Shown here: piece after piece, positions 54,842 to 64,000 of the stretch
How positions within the stretch are numbered: position 1 is the first letter of the stretch
Layout: the number at the start of each line of letters is the position of its first letter
From: Variovorax sp. Sphag1AA
GTDB taxonomy: Bacteria > Pseudomonadota > Gammaproteobacteria > Burkholderiales > Burkholderiaceae_C
NCBI RefSeq assembly: GCF_014192575.1
Contig: NZ_JACHYC010000001.1
Coordinates: forward strand, 1,275,374-1,339,373
Length of the DNA: 64,000 bases
Direction of reading: 5' to 3'
Translations under genes and position numbers: made by a program
The notes under the pieces: model-generated
Databases searched by the model: none
Told to the model about the DNA's origin: nothing
The model's input: the letters and a program-made list of their open reading frames with translations, nothing else

Positions 54842-56698
54842 CTAGAGGGACTCGATCTGGCGGCCCGCGAGCGCGCGCGTGATACCGGCGTTCATGCGCC
54901 GTGCAGCAAAGGATTCGGTGCCATCGGCGAGCGTCTTGGTCGCGGCCTCGATCACCGCGGCGTCACCCGATGACTGCGCGCGGCGCAGTGCATCCATCAG
55001 CGTGTCGATGGCTTCGCGCTCGTCCGCGGACAGGAGAGCGCCATCGGCATCCAACGCGCTCTGCGTCGCCAACAGCATGCGGTCGGCATCCACGCGGGCT
55101 TCAACGAGCGCGCGGGCCTGCATGTCCTGCTGCGCAGTAGAGAAGCTCTCTTGCAGCATGGTGGCGATCTGATCATCGGAGAGCCCGTAGGAAGGCTTGA
55201 CCGTGACGCTCGCCTCCACACCGCTGCCCTGCTCCTTTGCACTGACGCTCAGCAGGCCATCGGCGTCGACGGTGAAGGTGACGCGAATCCGCGCCACCCC
55301 AGCCGCCATCGGTGGAATACCGCGCAACTCGAAACGCGCGAGGCTGCGGCAGTCAGCGACGAGATCTCGCTCACCTTGGACGACGTGGAGCGCCAGGGCC
55401 GTCTGGCCATCCACGTAGGTTGTGAAGTCTTGCGCCATCGCAGTCGGGATGGTCTGGTTGCGAGGCACGATGCGCTCGACGAGTCCGCCCATGGTCTCGA
55501 TGCCCAGCGAGAGCGGGATCACGTCGAGCAGCAGCAGGTCGTCGACGCCGCCATTGCCGGCCAGCTGATTGGCCTGGATCGAAGCACCGAGGGCAACGAC
55601 CTCATCCGGATTCAGGTTGGTCAACGGATCGCGGCCGAAGAACTTGCCGACCGCGTTGCGGATCTGCGGCATGCGCGTCGCGCCGCCAACCAGCACGATG
55701 CCCTTGAGTTCATCCGGCTGGAGCCGCGCGTCGCGCAGCGCCTTGCGGACCGACGCGATGGTGCGCGCTGTGAGCTTTTCAGTCGCCGCTTCGAACTGCT
55801 CTCGCAGCACTTCAAATTGAATCTGCCCCGCCTGAAGATGGGCCGAGAAGACCGCCGAATCCACCGAGGAAAGCGCTTCCTTGGTCGCCCTTGCGGCCAC
55901 CAGCATGGCAGCCTTGTCGGCGTCGCTGATTGCCTTGAGACCCGTCTGCGCAAGAACAAAATCAGCCAGCGCGTCGTCGTAGTCGTCGCCACCCAGCGCC
56001 GAGTCGCCACCGGTTGCGATCACTTCGAAAACGCCTTGCGTCAACCGCAGGATCGAGATGTCGAACGTGCCACCGCCGAGGTCATAGACCGCATAAACGC
56101 CCTCGCTCGCGTTGTCGAGCCCGTAAGCGATCGCGGCCGCTGTCGGCTCGCTGATGAGACGCAGGACATTGAGGCCGGCGAGCTGCGCAGCATCCTTGGT
56201 CGCTTGGCGTTGGCCCTCGTCGAAGTACGCGGGGACGGTAATCACCGCGCCGTACAGGTCGTCGTTGAAGGTGTCTTCGGCGCGGTAACGCAGCGTCGCG
56301 AGAATCTCCGCGCTGACCTCGATGGGCGACTTCACGCCCGCAGCGGTCAGGACGCGGACCATGCCGGCTTCGTCCGTGAGGTGGTAGGCCATCGCGTCAC
56401 GATTGCCGATGTCCTGAACACCACGCCCCATCAGCCGCTTGACCGAAGTGATCACGTTTGCGGGATCTTCGGCGCGCGCCGCGAGGGCGTCGAAGCCGAT
56501 CTGGCGGCGGTCCTTGTCGAGATACCGAACAGCCGACGGCAGGATCACGCGCCCCTCCCCGTCCGGTAGGCACTCGGCCACCCCATTGCGAACGGCGGCA
56601 ACGAGCGAATGCGTCGTGCCGAGGTCGATGCCAACGGCAATGCGGCGCTGGTGCGGGTCGGGCGCCTGGCCGGGTTCTGAAATCTGAAGCAATGCCAT
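54842..56698 (-). CDS. hscA: Fe-S cluster assembly chaperone HscA
   Basis: A 618-residue Hsp70-type chaperone. The ATPase domain has [38 protein letters not shown] and [20 protein letters not shown]; the substrate domain has [20 protein letters not shown]. Start at 56698 is chosen from the family length and ATG after hscB. HscA and co-chaperone HscB bind the LPPVK motif of IscU and promote cluster transfer. It lies 4 bases after hscB. Confidence 0.97.
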   Translation of the reverse strand: MALLQISEPGQAPDPHQRRIAVGIDLGTTHSLVAAVRNGVAECLPDGEGRVILPSAVRYLDKDRRQIGFDALAARAEDPANVITSVKRLMGRGVQDIGNRDAMAYHLTDEAGMVRVLTAAGVKSPIEVSAEILATLRYRAEDTFNDDLYGAVITVPAYFDEGQRQATKDAAQLAGLNVLRLISEPTAAAIAYGLDNASEGVYAVYDLGGGTFDISILRLTQGVFEVIATGGDSALGGDDYDDALADFVLAQTGLKAISDADKAAMLVAARATKEALSSVDSAVFSAHLQAGQIQFEVLREQFEAATEKLTARTIASVRKALRDARLQPDELKGIVLVGGATRMPQIRNAVGKFFGRDPLTNLNPDEVVALGASIQANQLAGNGGVDDLLLLDVIPLSLGIETMGGLVERIVPRNQTIPTAMAQDFTTYVDGQTALALHVVQGERDLVADCRSLARFELRGIPPMAAGVARIRVTFTVDADGLLSVSAKEQGSGVEASVTVKPSYGLSDDQIATMLQESFSTAQQDMQARALVEARVDADRMLLATQSALDADGALLSADEREAIDTLMDALRRAQSSGDAAVIEAATKTLADGTESFAARRMNAGITRALAGRQIESL

Positions 56699-56702
56699 CG
56701 CT

Positions 56703-57221
56703 CTATTGTCCCAACTGGTCCGACTTGATTTCGATGTCATGGGCAAAGCGCTCAATGAACATGAGGGCTCTGATCTGCTTTGCCGCAGACAGGTAGTCGC
56801 CCTTCTCGTCGATGAGCCAGTCGAGCGACGACAAAGCGCGGGTGCGGCCGGCCTCGACTTCCCCGCGCAGCTTCTCGATTGCAGCGTCGTCCTCGGCCTC
56901 CTCGAGCTCTTCACGCCAGGCAATCTGGTGCATCAGGAAGTCCGGCGGCATCGCCGTATTGTTCTCGGCGTTGATCGGTGCGCCGTTCAGGTCGCAAAGG
57001 TAGGTCGCGCGCTTGATTGGGTCCTTGAGCCGCTGGTAGGCCTCGTTGATGCGGACCGACCATTGCATGGCAACCCGCTGCGCCGCGGCGCCCTGAGCGG
57101 CAAATCGGTCCGGGTGTGCTTCGCGCTGAAGCTCCTTCCAGCGGTTGTCCAGCGCCGCGCGGTCCTGCGCGAAAGTCGCCGGGACGGCAAACAGTTCGAA
57201 GTCGGTATCGGTGAGGTTCAT
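56703..57221 (-). CDS. hscB: Co-chaperone HscB
   Basis: A 172-residue J-domain protein with the HPD motif ([12 protein letters not shown]) in its N-terminal J domain and a C-terminal IscU-binding helical domain ([20 protein letters not shown]). Start ATG at 57221 has no clear Shine-Dalgarno sequence and is preceded by a terminator-like hairpin (57227-57260). It couples IscU to HscA. It is 61 bases after iscA, the largest gap in the operon except those around iscR-iscS. Confidence 0.94.
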   Translation of the reverse strand: MNLTDTDFELFAVPATFAQDRAALDNRWKELQREAHPDRFAAQGAAAQRVAMQWSVRINEAYQRLKDPIKRATYLCDLNGAPINAENNTAMPPDFLMHQIAWREELEEAEDDAAIEKLRGEVEAGRTRALSSLDWLIDEKGDYLSAAKQIRALMFIERFAHDIEIKSDQLGQ

Positions 57222-57226
57222 GGCGC

Positions 57227-57260
57227 TAAAAAGCCGCCAGCACATGACATGGTGGCGGCT
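57227..57260 (-). terminator. Terminator-like hairpin between iscA and hscB (possible attenuator)
   Basis: On the operon strand a perfect 8-bp stem AGCCGCCA...TGGCGGCT encloses a 13-base loop and is followed by TTTTA. It lies 6 bases before the hscB ATG and 22 bases after iscA. It looks like a rho-independent terminator or attenuator that would lower hscB-hscA-fdx expression relative to iscRSUA. Confidence 0.65.
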
Positions 57261-57281
57261 CGGGCTCAAGGCCGGGACAAA

Positions 57282-57605
57282 TCAGATGCGGAAGCTCTCG
57301 CCGCAACCACAGCGGTCGCGTTCGTTCGGGTTGTTGAACTTGAAACCCTCGTTGAGGCCCTCGCGGACGAAGTCGAGCTGGGTTCCGTCAATGTAGGCGA
57401 GACTTTTCGGGTCGACCAGCACCTTCACGCCGTGGTCTTCGAACACCACGTCTTCAGGCGAAAGCTCATCGACATACTCGAGCTTGTAGGCCAAGCCTGA
57501 GCAACCGGTGGTTTTGACGCCCAGCCGCACCCCCACGCCCTTGCCTCGCTTTCCGAGGTAGCGGGTGACGTGGCGCGCGGCGGATTCGGTCAGGGTCACA
57601 GCCAT
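57282..57605 (-). CDS. iscA: Iron-sulfur cluster assembly protein IscA
   Basis: A 107-residue A-type carrier. The three cluster Cys are in [20 protein letters not shown] and the C-terminal [11 protein letters not shown]. It begins [20 protein letters not shown], and the ATG at 57605 is 1 base before the iscU end. It transfers Fe-S clusters from IscU to target proteins. No key residue is missing. Confidence 0.96.
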   Translation of the reverse strand: MAVTLTESAARHVTRYLGKRGKGVGVRLGVKTTGCSGLAYKLEYVDELSPEDVVFEDHGVKVLVDPKSLAYIDGTQLDFVREGLNEGFKFNNPNERDRCGCGESFRI

Positions 57606-57606
57606 G

Positions 57607-58020
57607 TCAGTGAGCAGCCTCCGCCGCCTTCGTGGCGGCGCCATGCTTGGCCTTGTAGTCGTTGACCGCCGCTTTGATCGCATCTTCCGCGAGGATCGAG
57701 CAGTGAATCTTGACCGGCGGCAGCGCCAGTTCTTCGGCGATCTGCGCGTTCTTCAGGGCGGCGGCCTCGTCGAGCGTCTTGCCCTTGACCCATTCGGTCA
57801 CGAGCGAAGAAGAAGCGATTGCCGAACCGCAGCCGTAGGTCTTGAAGCGTGCATCTTCGATCACGCCGGTTTCCGGGTTGACCTTGATCTGCAACTTCAT
57901 GACGTCGCCGCATGCCGGCGCGCCAACCATGCCGGTGCCCACCGTAGTGTCGCCCTTTTCAAAGGAGCCGACATTGCGGGGGTTTTCGTAGTGGTCAATG
58001 ACCTTCGATGAGTAAGCCAT
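57607..58020 (-). CDS. iscU: Iron-sulfur cluster scaffold IscU
   Basis: A 137-residue scaffold. Cluster Cys residues are in [27 protein letters not shown] and [12 protein letters not shown]; the HscA recognition motif is [10 protein letters not shown]. It begins [20 protein letters not shown]. It receives sulfur from IscS and holds nascent clusters. It lies 18 bases after iscS on the same transcript. Confidence 0.98.
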   Translation of the reverse strand: MAYSSKVIDHYENPRNVGSFEKGDTTVGTGMVGAPACGDVMKLQIKVNPETGVIEDARFKTYGCGSAIASSSLVTEWVKGKTLDEAAALKNAQIAEELALPPVKIHCSILAEDAIKAAVNDYKAKHGAATKAAEAAH

Positions 58021-58038
58021 GGGGTACCTCTTGGATTT

Positions 58039-59259
58039 TTAGTGAGCCGACCACTGGATCGTGTTCAGATCGATGCCATCCTGGAACATTTCCCAGAGCG
58101 GGCTCAGTTCACGGAGCTTGGCAACGTTGTGCTTGATAGTCGAGATTGCATAGTCGATCTCTTCCTCGGTCGTGAACCGGCCGATCGTCATGCGCAGGCT
58201 GCTGTGGGCCAGTTCGTCGCTGCGGCCCAACGCGCGCAGCACGTAGCTGGGCTCGAGGCTGGCCGAGGTGCAGGCGGAGCCGCTGGACACTGCCAACCCC
58301 TTGATGCCCATGATCAGCGACTCGCCTTCAACGTAGTTGAAGCTCATGTTCAGGTTGTGCGGCACGCGGTGTTCGAGGTCGCCGTTGATGAAGACTTGTT
58401 CGACATCCTTCAGGCCATCAAGCAGGCGCTGCTGGAGCGCACGCGCCTTGGCGATGTCTTCCTTCATTTCGAGCTTGGCGAGGCGGAACGCTTCGCCCAT
58501 GCCGACGATCTGGTGCGTGGGCAGCGTACCGGAACGCATGCCGCGCTCATGACCACCGCCGTGCATCTGCGCTTCGAGCCGCACGCGCGGCTTGCGGCGA
58601 ACGTACAGAGCGCCGATGCCTTTCGGGCCATACGTCTTGTGCGAGGCCAGGCTCATGAGATCGATCGGAAGCGTCTTGACGTCGATTTCGACCTTGCCCG
58701 TAGCTTGAGCAGCATCGACATGGAAGATCACGCCCTTTTCACGGCAGATATTGCCGAGCGTCACCATGTCCTGGACCACGCCGATCTCGTTGTTCACGAA
58801 CATCACGCTCGCGAGGATGGTGTCGGGCCGGATCGCAGCCTTGAAGGCCTCGATATCGAGCAGGCCATTTTCCTGAACGTCGAGATAGGTGACTTCGAAA
58901 CCTTGGCGCTCGAGTTCGCGCATGGTGTCGAGCACGGCCTTGTGCTCGGTCTTCACCGTAATCAGGTGCTTGCCCTTGCCTTTGTAGAAATGGGCCGCGC
59001 CCTTCAACGCAAGATTGTTCGATTCGGTCGCGCCAGACGTCCACACGATTTCGCGGGGATCGGCGCCGATCAATTCCGCCACGAAGCCGCGCGCCTTCTC
59101 GACGGCCTCCTCGGCTTCCCAACCCCAGGCGTGGCTGCGCGATGCCGGGTTGCCGAAGTGCTCGCGCAACCACGGAATCATCGCGTCGACGACGCGCGGA
59201 TCGACCGGCGTCGTCGCGCCGTAGTCAAGGTAGATCGGGAAATGAGGAGTGACGTCCAT
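58039..59259 (-). CDS. iscS: Cysteine desulfurase IscS
   Basis: A 406-residue PLP enzyme. The pyridoxal Lys is in [20 protein letters not shown] and the persulfide Cys in [20 protein letters not shown]. The N-terminus [20 protein letters not shown] is typical; start at 59259 is chosen from this. It draws sulfur from cysteine for IscU and tRNA thiolation. It follows iscR by 71 bases. Confidence 0.98.
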   Translation of the reverse strand: MDVTPHFPIYLDYGATTPVDPRVVDAMIPWLREHFGNPASRSHAWGWEAEEAVEKARGFVAELIGADPREIVWTSGATESNNLALKGAAHFYKGKGKHLITVKTEHKAVLDTMRELERQGFEVTYLDVQENGLLDIEAFKAAIRPDTILASVMFVNNEIGVVQDMVTLGNICREKGVIFHVDAAQATGKVEIDVKTLPIDLMSLASHKTYGPKGIGALYVRRKPRVRLEAQMHGGGHERGMRSGTLPTHQIVGMGEAFRLAKLEMKEDIAKARALQQRLLDGLKDVEQVFINGDLEHRVPHNLNMSFNYVEGESLIMGIKGLAVSSGSACTSASLEPSYVLRALGRSDELAHSSLRMTIGRFTTEEEIDYAISTIKHNVAKLRELSPLWEMFQDGIDLNTIQWSAH

Positions 59260-59330
59260 GGCTGGCTCGGGCTGTCGTGGGGTTTGATTCTTTGTGTGCG
59301 ACGAATGGGCGCCCGCAGGCGCCTTCGTAC

Positions 59331-59867
59331 TCAGGACTTCGCGAAGGCGTTGCCCAGCGCGAACACCGAATTGGGCGCATTGACCCGAATCGGCTTGACG
59401 ACCGGCTGGCTCGAGATCGCGCGCTTGACGGCGGGCTTGTTCTCGATCTGCACACCCTTGGCAATCTGGTCGTCCACCAGCTTCTGCAAGGTGACCGAAT
59501 CGAGGAACTCGACCATGCGCTGGTTCAGCGACGCCCAAAGCTCGTGCGTCATGCAGCGGCCTGCTTCGCCGAGGCAGTTTTCCTTGCCGCCGCACTGGGT
59601 GGCATCGATGGGCTCATCGACGGAAACAATGATGTCGGCCACGGTGATATCCGAAGCCTTGCGTCCCAGCGAGTAACCGCCGCCCGGACCGCGGGTCGAT
59701 TCGACCAGCTCATGGCGGCGCAGCTTGCCGAACAGCTGCTCCAGATAGGACAACGAAATCTGCTGCCGCTGGCTGATTGCGGCCAAAGTGACCGGACCGG
59801 TGTTCTGGCGCAGCGCCAGATCGATCATGGCTGTCACCGCAAAGCGGCCTTTGGTAGTGAGACGCAT
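59331..59867 (-). CDS. iscR: Fe-S cluster regulator IscR (Rrf2 family)
   Basis: A 178-residue winged-helix regulator. The HTH is [20 protein letters not shown], with the wing at [17 protein letters not shown]. The cluster Cys set is in [20 protein letters not shown] (three Cys spaced 5 and 6), and the motif matches a [2Fe-2S] Rrf2 regulator. It represses the isc operon when clusters are plentiful. An IscR-type site overlaps the predicted promoter upstream. Confidence 0.95.
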   Translation of the reverse strand: MRLTTKGRFAVTAMIDLALRQNTGPVTLAAISQRQQISLSYLEQLFGKLRRHELVESTRGPGGGYSLGRKASDITVADIIVSVDEPIDATQCGGKENCLGEAGRCMTHELWASLNQRMVEFLDSVTLQKLVDDQIAKGVQIENKPAVKRAISSQPVVKPIRVNAPNSVFALGNAFAKS

Positions 59868-60004
59868 CGCAAGCTCCTTGAGTGCTTACCGTTGAAATGA
59901 CACCGCGACCAGAGGTCTCGGTGACGTCGTCTCCGCCCTGCCCGACCCCTGCTTGACTGGCGAACCAGTGAATGGGAGTCGGCCCTTCATCGCGAAGTTT
60001 CTTG

Positions 60005-60034
60005 TTTGTTGAGTATTTCGCTCAAGTATACCAG
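60005..60034 (-). promoter_or_regulatory. isc promoter with IscR type 1-like operator
   Basis: On the isc strand, extended -10 TGGTATACT is at 60025-60033, with no good -35. Overlapping it, the 25-base site at 60005-60029 reads ATACTTGAGC-GAAAT-ACTCAACAAA. It keeps the outer ATAC and central RWWWY of the type 1 IscR consensus and contains a perfect TTGAG-N7-CTCAA inverted repeat (60009-60025). The position fits autorepression. Confidence 0.65.
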
Positions 60035-60083
60035 AAGGCCCTGTCGCGTGCTCGGGTAAACCCGATTGCAGTGCCGAGCGGTC

Positions 60084-62216
60084 TCAGGCGGCCGGACCGC
60101 CAGCGCCCAACGGCGCAATATTGTCGTGCCCAGGCCCCCCGAAGGCCTGCTCCCGCAGCAGCGCCAGCTGGTCGCGAACCCTCGCCGCCTTCTCGAATTC
60201 GAGATTGCGCGCGTGCTCCAGCATCGTTTTTTCGAGCCGCTTGATCTCGCGTGCGATGTCCTTTTCGGACATGTCCTCCACCTTGGCCCGCTCCAGGTCG
60301 CGCTTCGCCGATTCCTTGCTCGATTTTTCGCTGTAGACCCCGTCGATCAGGTCGCGCACCTGCTTCACGATGCTCCGTGGCGTAATGCCGTGGGCCTCGT
60401 TGTAGGCGATCTGGCGCGCCCGCCGACGCTCGGTTTCGTCGATCGCCTTCTTCATCGAGTCCGTGATCCGGTCCGCATAGAGGATCGCCTTGCCGTTCAA
60501 GTTGCGCGCCGCCCGTCCGATTGTCTGAATGAGCGAGCGCTCCGCGCGCAGGAAGCCTTCCTTGTCGGCGTCCAGGATCGCCACCAGCGACACCTCCGGG
60601 ATGTCCAGCCCCTCGCGGAGCAGGTTGATGCCGACCAGCACATCGAAAGTGCCGAGACGCAGGTCGCGCAGGATCTCGACCCGCTCCACCGTGTCCACGT
60701 CGCTGTGCAGATAGCGCACCTTGACGCCGTTGTCGACGAGGTAATCCGTGAGCTGCTCGGCCATCCGCTTAGTCAGCGTGGTGATGAGCACCCGCTCGCT
60801 CTTCTCGACGCGCAGGCGGATCTCCTGGAGCACATCGTCCACCTGATGAGTCGCAGGTCGGACTTCCACCTCAGGATCGATCAAGCCGGTCGGCCGGACC
60901 AGTTGCTCCACGACATTGCCCGCGTTGTCCTTCTCGTACTGGGCCGGCGTGGCCGAAACGAAGATGCACTGCCGCATCCGATGTTCGAACTCCTCGAACT
61001 TGAGCGGACGGTTGTCCAGTGCAGACGGAAGGCGAAACCCGTATTCGACGAGCGTCGTCTTGCGCGCACGGTCGCCGTTGTACATGGCGCTGAGCTGGCC
61101 GATCATCTGATGGCTCTCGTCGAGGAACAGCAGCGCGTCCTTCGGCAAATAGTCGGTCAACGTGGCGGGCGGATCGCCAGGCGCGGCGCCCGAAAGATGC
61201 CGCGTGTAGTTCTCGATCCCCTTGCAGTGCCCGATTTCGGCCAGCATCTCAAGGTCGAAACGCGTCCGCTGCTCGAGCCGTTGCGCCTCGACCAACTTGC
61301 CTTCCGCCAGAAAGAACTTGAGCCGCTCGTCCAGCTCGAGCTTGATGGTCTCGACGGCACGCAGCACCTTGTCGCGCGGCGTCACGTAATGGCTCGACGG
61401 ATAGACCGTGAAACGAGGGATTTTCTGGCGGATGCGTCCCGTGAGAGGGTCGAAAAGCTGCAGCGACTCGATTTCGTCATCGAACAGCTCGACACGGATC
61501 GCGAGTTCGCTGTGCTCCGCTGGGAAGACGTCGATGGTGTCGCCGCGCACGCGGAAGGTTCCGCGCGCAAAGTCTTGCTCATTGCGCGTGTACTGCATGC
61601 GGATCAGCCGCCCGATCACATCGCGCTGACCGATCTTGTCGCCCTGCCGCATGATGAAGCGCATCTGCGTGTAGTCCTCGGGCGTGCCGATGCCGTAGAT
61701 GGCACTCACGGTTGCAACGATCACCGTGTCGCGCCGCTCCAGCACGCTCTTGGTGGCTGAAAGCCGCATCTGCTCGATGTGCTCGTTGATCGAGCTGTCC
61801 TTCTCGATGAACAGATCCCGCTGGGGCACATAGGCTTCAGGCTGGTAGTAGTCGTAGTAGCTGACGAAGTACTCCACGGCGTTCTTCGGAAAGAACTCCC
61901 GGAATTCGCTGTAGAGCTGCGCCGCCAGCGTCTTGTTGGGCGCGAAGACGATCGCAGGCCGGCCCAGGCGGGCGATCACGTTTGCCATGGTGTAAGTCTT
62001 GCCGGACCCGGTCACGCCCAGGAGCGTCTGGAAAACCTCGCCGTCCTGCACGCCTTCGACCAGACCCGCGATCGCCGTGGGCTGGTCGCCGGCAGGCGGA
62101 TACGGTTGATAGAGCTCGAATGGCGATCCCGGGAACCTGACGAATTCGCCCTGCTTCACGGGTCCCATGGACTCGGCGTTCTGCGACTCTGGAATGGCTT
62201 GGGAGGCTTCTGGCAT
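60084..62216 (-). CDS. uvrB: UvrABC excision nuclease subunit B
   Basis: A 710-residue UvrB. Helicase motifs are clear: Walker [23 protein letters not shown]-like [18 protein letters not shown], motif [14 protein letters not shown], motif [16 protein letters not shown], and the beta-hairpin region [17 protein letters not shown]. The C-terminal UVR motif ([20 protein letters not shown]) binds UvrC. The ATG at 62216 adds a 16-residue leader before MGPVKQGEF (62168), which is another possible start. It verifies DNA damage in nucleotide excision repair. Confidence 0.97.
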   Translation of the reverse strand: MPEASQAIPESQNAESMGPVKQGEFVRFPGSPFELYQPYPPAGDQPTAIAGLVEGVQDGEVFQTLLGVTGSGKTYTMANVIARLGRPAIVFAPNKTLAAQLYSEFREFFPKNAVEYFVSYYDYYQPEAYVPQRDLFIEKDSSINEHIEQMRLSATKSVLERRDTVIVATVSAIYGIGTPEDYTQMRFIMRQGDKIGQRDVIGRLIRMQYTRNEQDFARGTFRVRGDTIDVFPAEHSELAIRVELFDDEIESLQLFDPLTGRIRQKIPRFTVYPSSHYVTPRDKVLRAVETIKLELDERLKFFLAEGKLVEAQRLEQRTRFDLEMLAEIGHCKGIENYTRHLSGAAPGDPPATLTDYLPKDALLFLDESHQMIGQLSAMYNGDRARKTTLVEYGFRLPSALDNRPLKFEEFEHRMRQCIFVSATPAQYEKDNAGNVVEQLVRPTGLIDPEVEVRPATHQVDDVLQEIRLRVEKSERVLITTLTKRMAEQLTDYLVDNGVKVRYLHSDVDTVERVEILRDLRLGTFDVLVGINLLREGLDIPEVSLVAILDADKEGFLRAERSLIQTIGRAARNLNGKAILYADRITDSMKKAIDETERRRARQIAYNEAHGITPRSIVKQVRDLIDGVYSEKSSKESAKRDLERAKVEDMSEKDIAREIKRLEKTMLEHARNLEFEKAARVRDQLALLREQAFGGPGHDNIAPLGAGGPAA

Positions 62217-62326
62217 GGCGTGGACTCGGAAAAGGTGCGGGCGCGGCCGGTAAAATTCAAGCGAACCGGAAAGCTTAAACGCTGCCCCGGATTCACGCGA
62301 ATCGACCACCCCCAAAGGATTTCTCC

Positions 62327-63523
62327 ATGTCTATGTTCACCGCCGTCGAGATGGCGCCCCGCGACCCGATCCTGGGCCTCAACGAGCAATACGCTGCCGA
62401 CAGCAACCCGCAAAAAGTCAACCTCGGCGTCGGCGTGTACTACGACGACAACGGCAAGCTGCCGCTGCTGAAGTGCGTCCAGGCGGCGGAAGCAGACATG
62501 ATGAAGGCGCCCAGCGCGCGCGGCTATCTGCCCATCGACGGCATCGTCGCCTACGACAACGCGGTCAAGGGCCTCGTCTTCGGCGCGGACAGCGAGACCG
62601 TCAAGTCGGGCCGCGTCGCCACGATTCAAGCGATCGGCGGCACGGGCGGCCTCAAGGTCGGCGCGGACTTCCTCAAGAAGCTGTCCCCCTCGGCCAAGGT
62701 TCTGATCAGCGACCCGAGCTGGGAAAACCACCGCGCCCTCTTCACCAACGCCGGCTTCACCGTCGAAACCTATCCGTATTACGACGCTGCCAAGCGCGGC
62801 ATCAACTTCGACGGCATGCTGACCGCACTGCAGACCGCTGCGGCCGGCACCATCGTCGTGCTGCACGCCTGCTGCCACAACCCGACGGGCTACGACATCA
62901 CCCCCGCCCAGTGGGATCAGGTCATCGCCGCCGTCAAGGCGCGCAACTTGACCGCTTTCCTCGACATGGCCTACCAGGGCTTCGGCAACGGCATCGCCGA
63001 GGACGGCGCGGTGATCGGCAAGTTCGTCGATGCGGGCCTGACCTTCTTCGTGTCGACCTCCTTCTCCAAGAGCTTCAGCCTCTACGGCGAGCGCGTCGGC
63101 GCCCTGTCGGTGCTGTGCAAGGACAAGGACGAAGCCGCGCGAGTGCTGTCGCAGCTCAAGATCGCGATCCGCACCAACTACAGCAACCCGCCGATCCACG
63201 GCGGAGCGGTGGTGGCCGCGGTGCTCAACGACCCGGCACGTCGCGCGGTCTGGGAAGAAGAACTCGCCGAAATGCGCGTGCGCATCAAGGCCATGCGCCA
63301 GAAGCTCGTCGACGGCCTCAAGGCTGCCGGCGTGAAGCAGGACATGAGCTTCATCACCTCGCAGATCGGCATGTTCAGCTACTCGGGCCTGACCAAGGAC
63401 CAGATGGTTCGCCTGCGCGAGGAATTCGGCGTCTACGGCACCGACACCGGCCGGATGTGCGTCGCTGCGCTCAACAGCAAGAACATCGACTACGTCTGCC
63501 AGAGCATCGCCAAGGTTCTCTGA
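62327..63523 (+). CDS. Aromatic/aspartate aminotransferase (class I)
   Basis: A 398-residue PLP aminotransferase, class I alpha subgroup. The Schiff-base Lys is in [16 protein letters not shown]; other marks are [34 protein letters not shown] and [13 protein letters not shown] with the C-terminal Arg region [17 protein letters not shown] precedes the ATG. Both AspC (aspartate) and TyrB (aromatic) fit; the sequence alone does not decide. It is divergent from uvrB with 110 bases between starts. Confidence 0.93.
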   Translation: MSMFTAVEMAPRDPILGLNEQYAADSNPQKVNLGVGVYYDDNGKLPLLKCVQAAEADMMKAPSARGYLPIDGIVAYDNAVKGLVFGADSETVKSGRVATIQAIGGTGGLKVGADFLKKLSPSAKVLISDPSWENHRALFTNAGFTVETYPYYDAAKRGINFDGMLTALQTAAAGTIVVLHACCHNPTGYDITPAQWDQVIAAVKARNLTAFLDMAYQGFGNGIAEDGAVIGKFVDAGLTFFVSTSFSKSFSLYGERVGALSVLCKDKDEAARVLSQLKIAIRTNYSNPPIHGGAVVAAVLNDPARRAVWEEELAEMRVRIKAMRQKLVDGLKAAGVKQDMSFITSQIGMFSYSGLTKDQMVRLREEFGVYGTDTGRMCVAALNSKNIDYVCQSIAKVL

Positions 63524-63530
63524 GTTCGAA

Positions 63531-63557
63531 CGGCGCCGCGGACCACCAGCGGCGCCG
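63531..63557. terminator. Perfect 9-bp hairpin after the aminotransferase
   Basis: CGGCGCCGC-N9-GCGGCGCCG starts 7 bases after the stop codon. Perfectly paired and very GC-rich, but without a T run, so it may be a weak or rho-aided terminator or an RNA-stabilising hairpin. Confidence 0.5.
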
Positions 63558-63724
63558 CTTCATGCATCTCCCAACCGAAGGCCACGGACTACGCCGTCCG
63601 ATTGCCGCGGCTGACGGCATCTGAGGCATTTCGCATTCGCCTTGCAAAGGCTCACATCGGCTCAATGTCACAAGTGTGGCTCCCAAGTGGGGCGCACACT
63701 CTATTTCGACCGGTGAGCTGCTGA

Positions 63725-63740
63725 TATATTGCATCGCAAT
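63725..63740 (+). promoter_or_regulatory. phaZ promoter -10 and inverted repeat operator
   Basis: TATATT (63725-63730) is a likely -10, with no clear -35. It overlaps a perfect inverted repeat ATTGC-ATC-GCAAT (63728-63740), which would cover the transcript start. The TGCATCGCA core is near that of the site at 993-1009. A PhaR-type repressor of PHA genes is the natural candidate; this is inference. Confidence 0.45.
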
Positions 63741-63758
63741 AACTAATTGGGCCCTCCG

Positions 63759-64000
63759 ATGCTCTACCAACTCTATGAAGCGCAACGCTCCCTGATGGAG
63801 CCCTTTGCGGACTTCGCGCAGGCAGCTTCCAAACTCTACGGCCAGGGCGCCGTGTTCGGCCAGACGCCCATCGCACAACGCATGGCCGCCGGCTACGACC
63901 TTCTGTACCGCCTCGGCAAGGACTACGAAAAGCCCGAGTTCGGCATCAAGACCGTCAAGGTCGGCGATCGCGATGTGGTGATCCACGAGAGCATCGAAGT
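63759..64000 (+). CDS. phaZ: Intracellular polyhydroxyalkanoate depolymerase, 5' part (3' partial)
   Basis: The first 80 residues of a protein cut by the window end. MLYQLYEAQRSLMEPFADFA, GYDLLYRLGKDYEKPEFGIK and VGDRDVVIHESIEV match the N-terminus of intracellular PHB depolymerases (PhaZ1 type). The catalytic part is outside. It would release hydroxybutyrate from storage granules. A palindrome with PhaR-like features lies just upstream. Confidence 0.85.
   Translation, partial: MLYQLYEAQRSLMEPFADFAQAASKLYGQGAVFGQTPIAQRMAAGYDLLYRLGKDYEKPEFGIKTVKVGDRDVVIHESIE

Overview
The window is a high-GC chromosomal segment of a betaproteobacterium, most likely a Comamonadaceae member of the Variovorax type. 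This is inferred from the gene set and order: two Bug-type solute receptors without membrane partners, a proteasome-like peptidase inside the pyruvate dehydrogenase operon, a napEDABC-ccmABCDEFGHI block, and iscRSUA-hscBA-fdx. No insertion sequence, integrase, phage module or CRISPR array was seen. Most of the content is ordinary chromosomal metabolism.

Layout. 1-4.8 kb: the 3' end of treY, small unknown genes, a LysE-type exporter, a large secreted hydrolase with calcium-loop motifs, and a 412-base non-coding stretch with a hairpin. 4.8-11.7 kb: a complete alicyclic acid (cyclohexanecarboxylate) pathway, badH-badI-aliB-aliA-(Bug receptor)-badK, read leftward from a promoter region shared with the divergent MarR regulator badR. 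11.8-13.1 kb: a DUF2092 lipoprotein and an Asn-repeat secreted protein. 13.2-24.4 kb: periplasmic nitrate reductase and the full system I cytochrome c maturation set, read rightward behind an FNR-type site and a good sigma70 promoter. 24.5-26.3 kb: ku, translationally coupled to a MerR-HTH/TPR protein. 26.3-30.0 kb: a Bug receptor, an AtuA-like (DUF1446) protein with its small partner, and a divergent LysR regulator. 30.0-35.1 kb: an isochorismatase-like hydrolase, an HpaB-family flavin enzyme, a lipoprotein hydrolase, a PQQ sugar dehydrogenase and an NlpC/P60 hydrolase.

35.2-42.1 kb: the pyruvate dehydrogenase operon aceE-aceF-bph-lpdA (leftward), where bph encodes a proteasome-like Ntn hydrolase. 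A PAS histidine kinase/FixJ-type regulator pair and folD run the other way (42.3-46.4 kb). 46.5-53.5 kb: prlC, a DUF4124-glutaredoxin protein, rpiA, pyrD, a YqjE/YqjD-like membrane pair, an L-2-hydroxyglutarate-dehydrogenase-like flavoprotein and a 49-residue Pro-rich ORF. 53.6-59.9 kb: tRNA-Val(CAC), dnaQ, and the isc operon iscR-iscS-iscU-iscA-hscB-hscA-fdx with dnaQ at its end. 60.1-64 kb: uvrB, a divergent aromatic/aspartate aminotransferase, and the 5' end of an intracellular PHA depolymerase gene.

How the parts connect. The bad/ali genes turn cyclohexanecarboxylate into pimeloyl-CoA. The nap and ccm genes form a respiratory unit in which ccm supplies the covalent heme for NapB and NapC. 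The isc genes build Fe-S clusters needed by enzymes such as NapA. The most unusual points are the proteasome homologue embedded in the pdh operon, a terminator-like hairpin between iscA and hscB, the coupling of ku to a MerR/TPR protein, a probably leaderless NlpC/P60 gene under a 16-bp palindrome, and an orphan Bug receptor inserted in the alicyclic acid operon.
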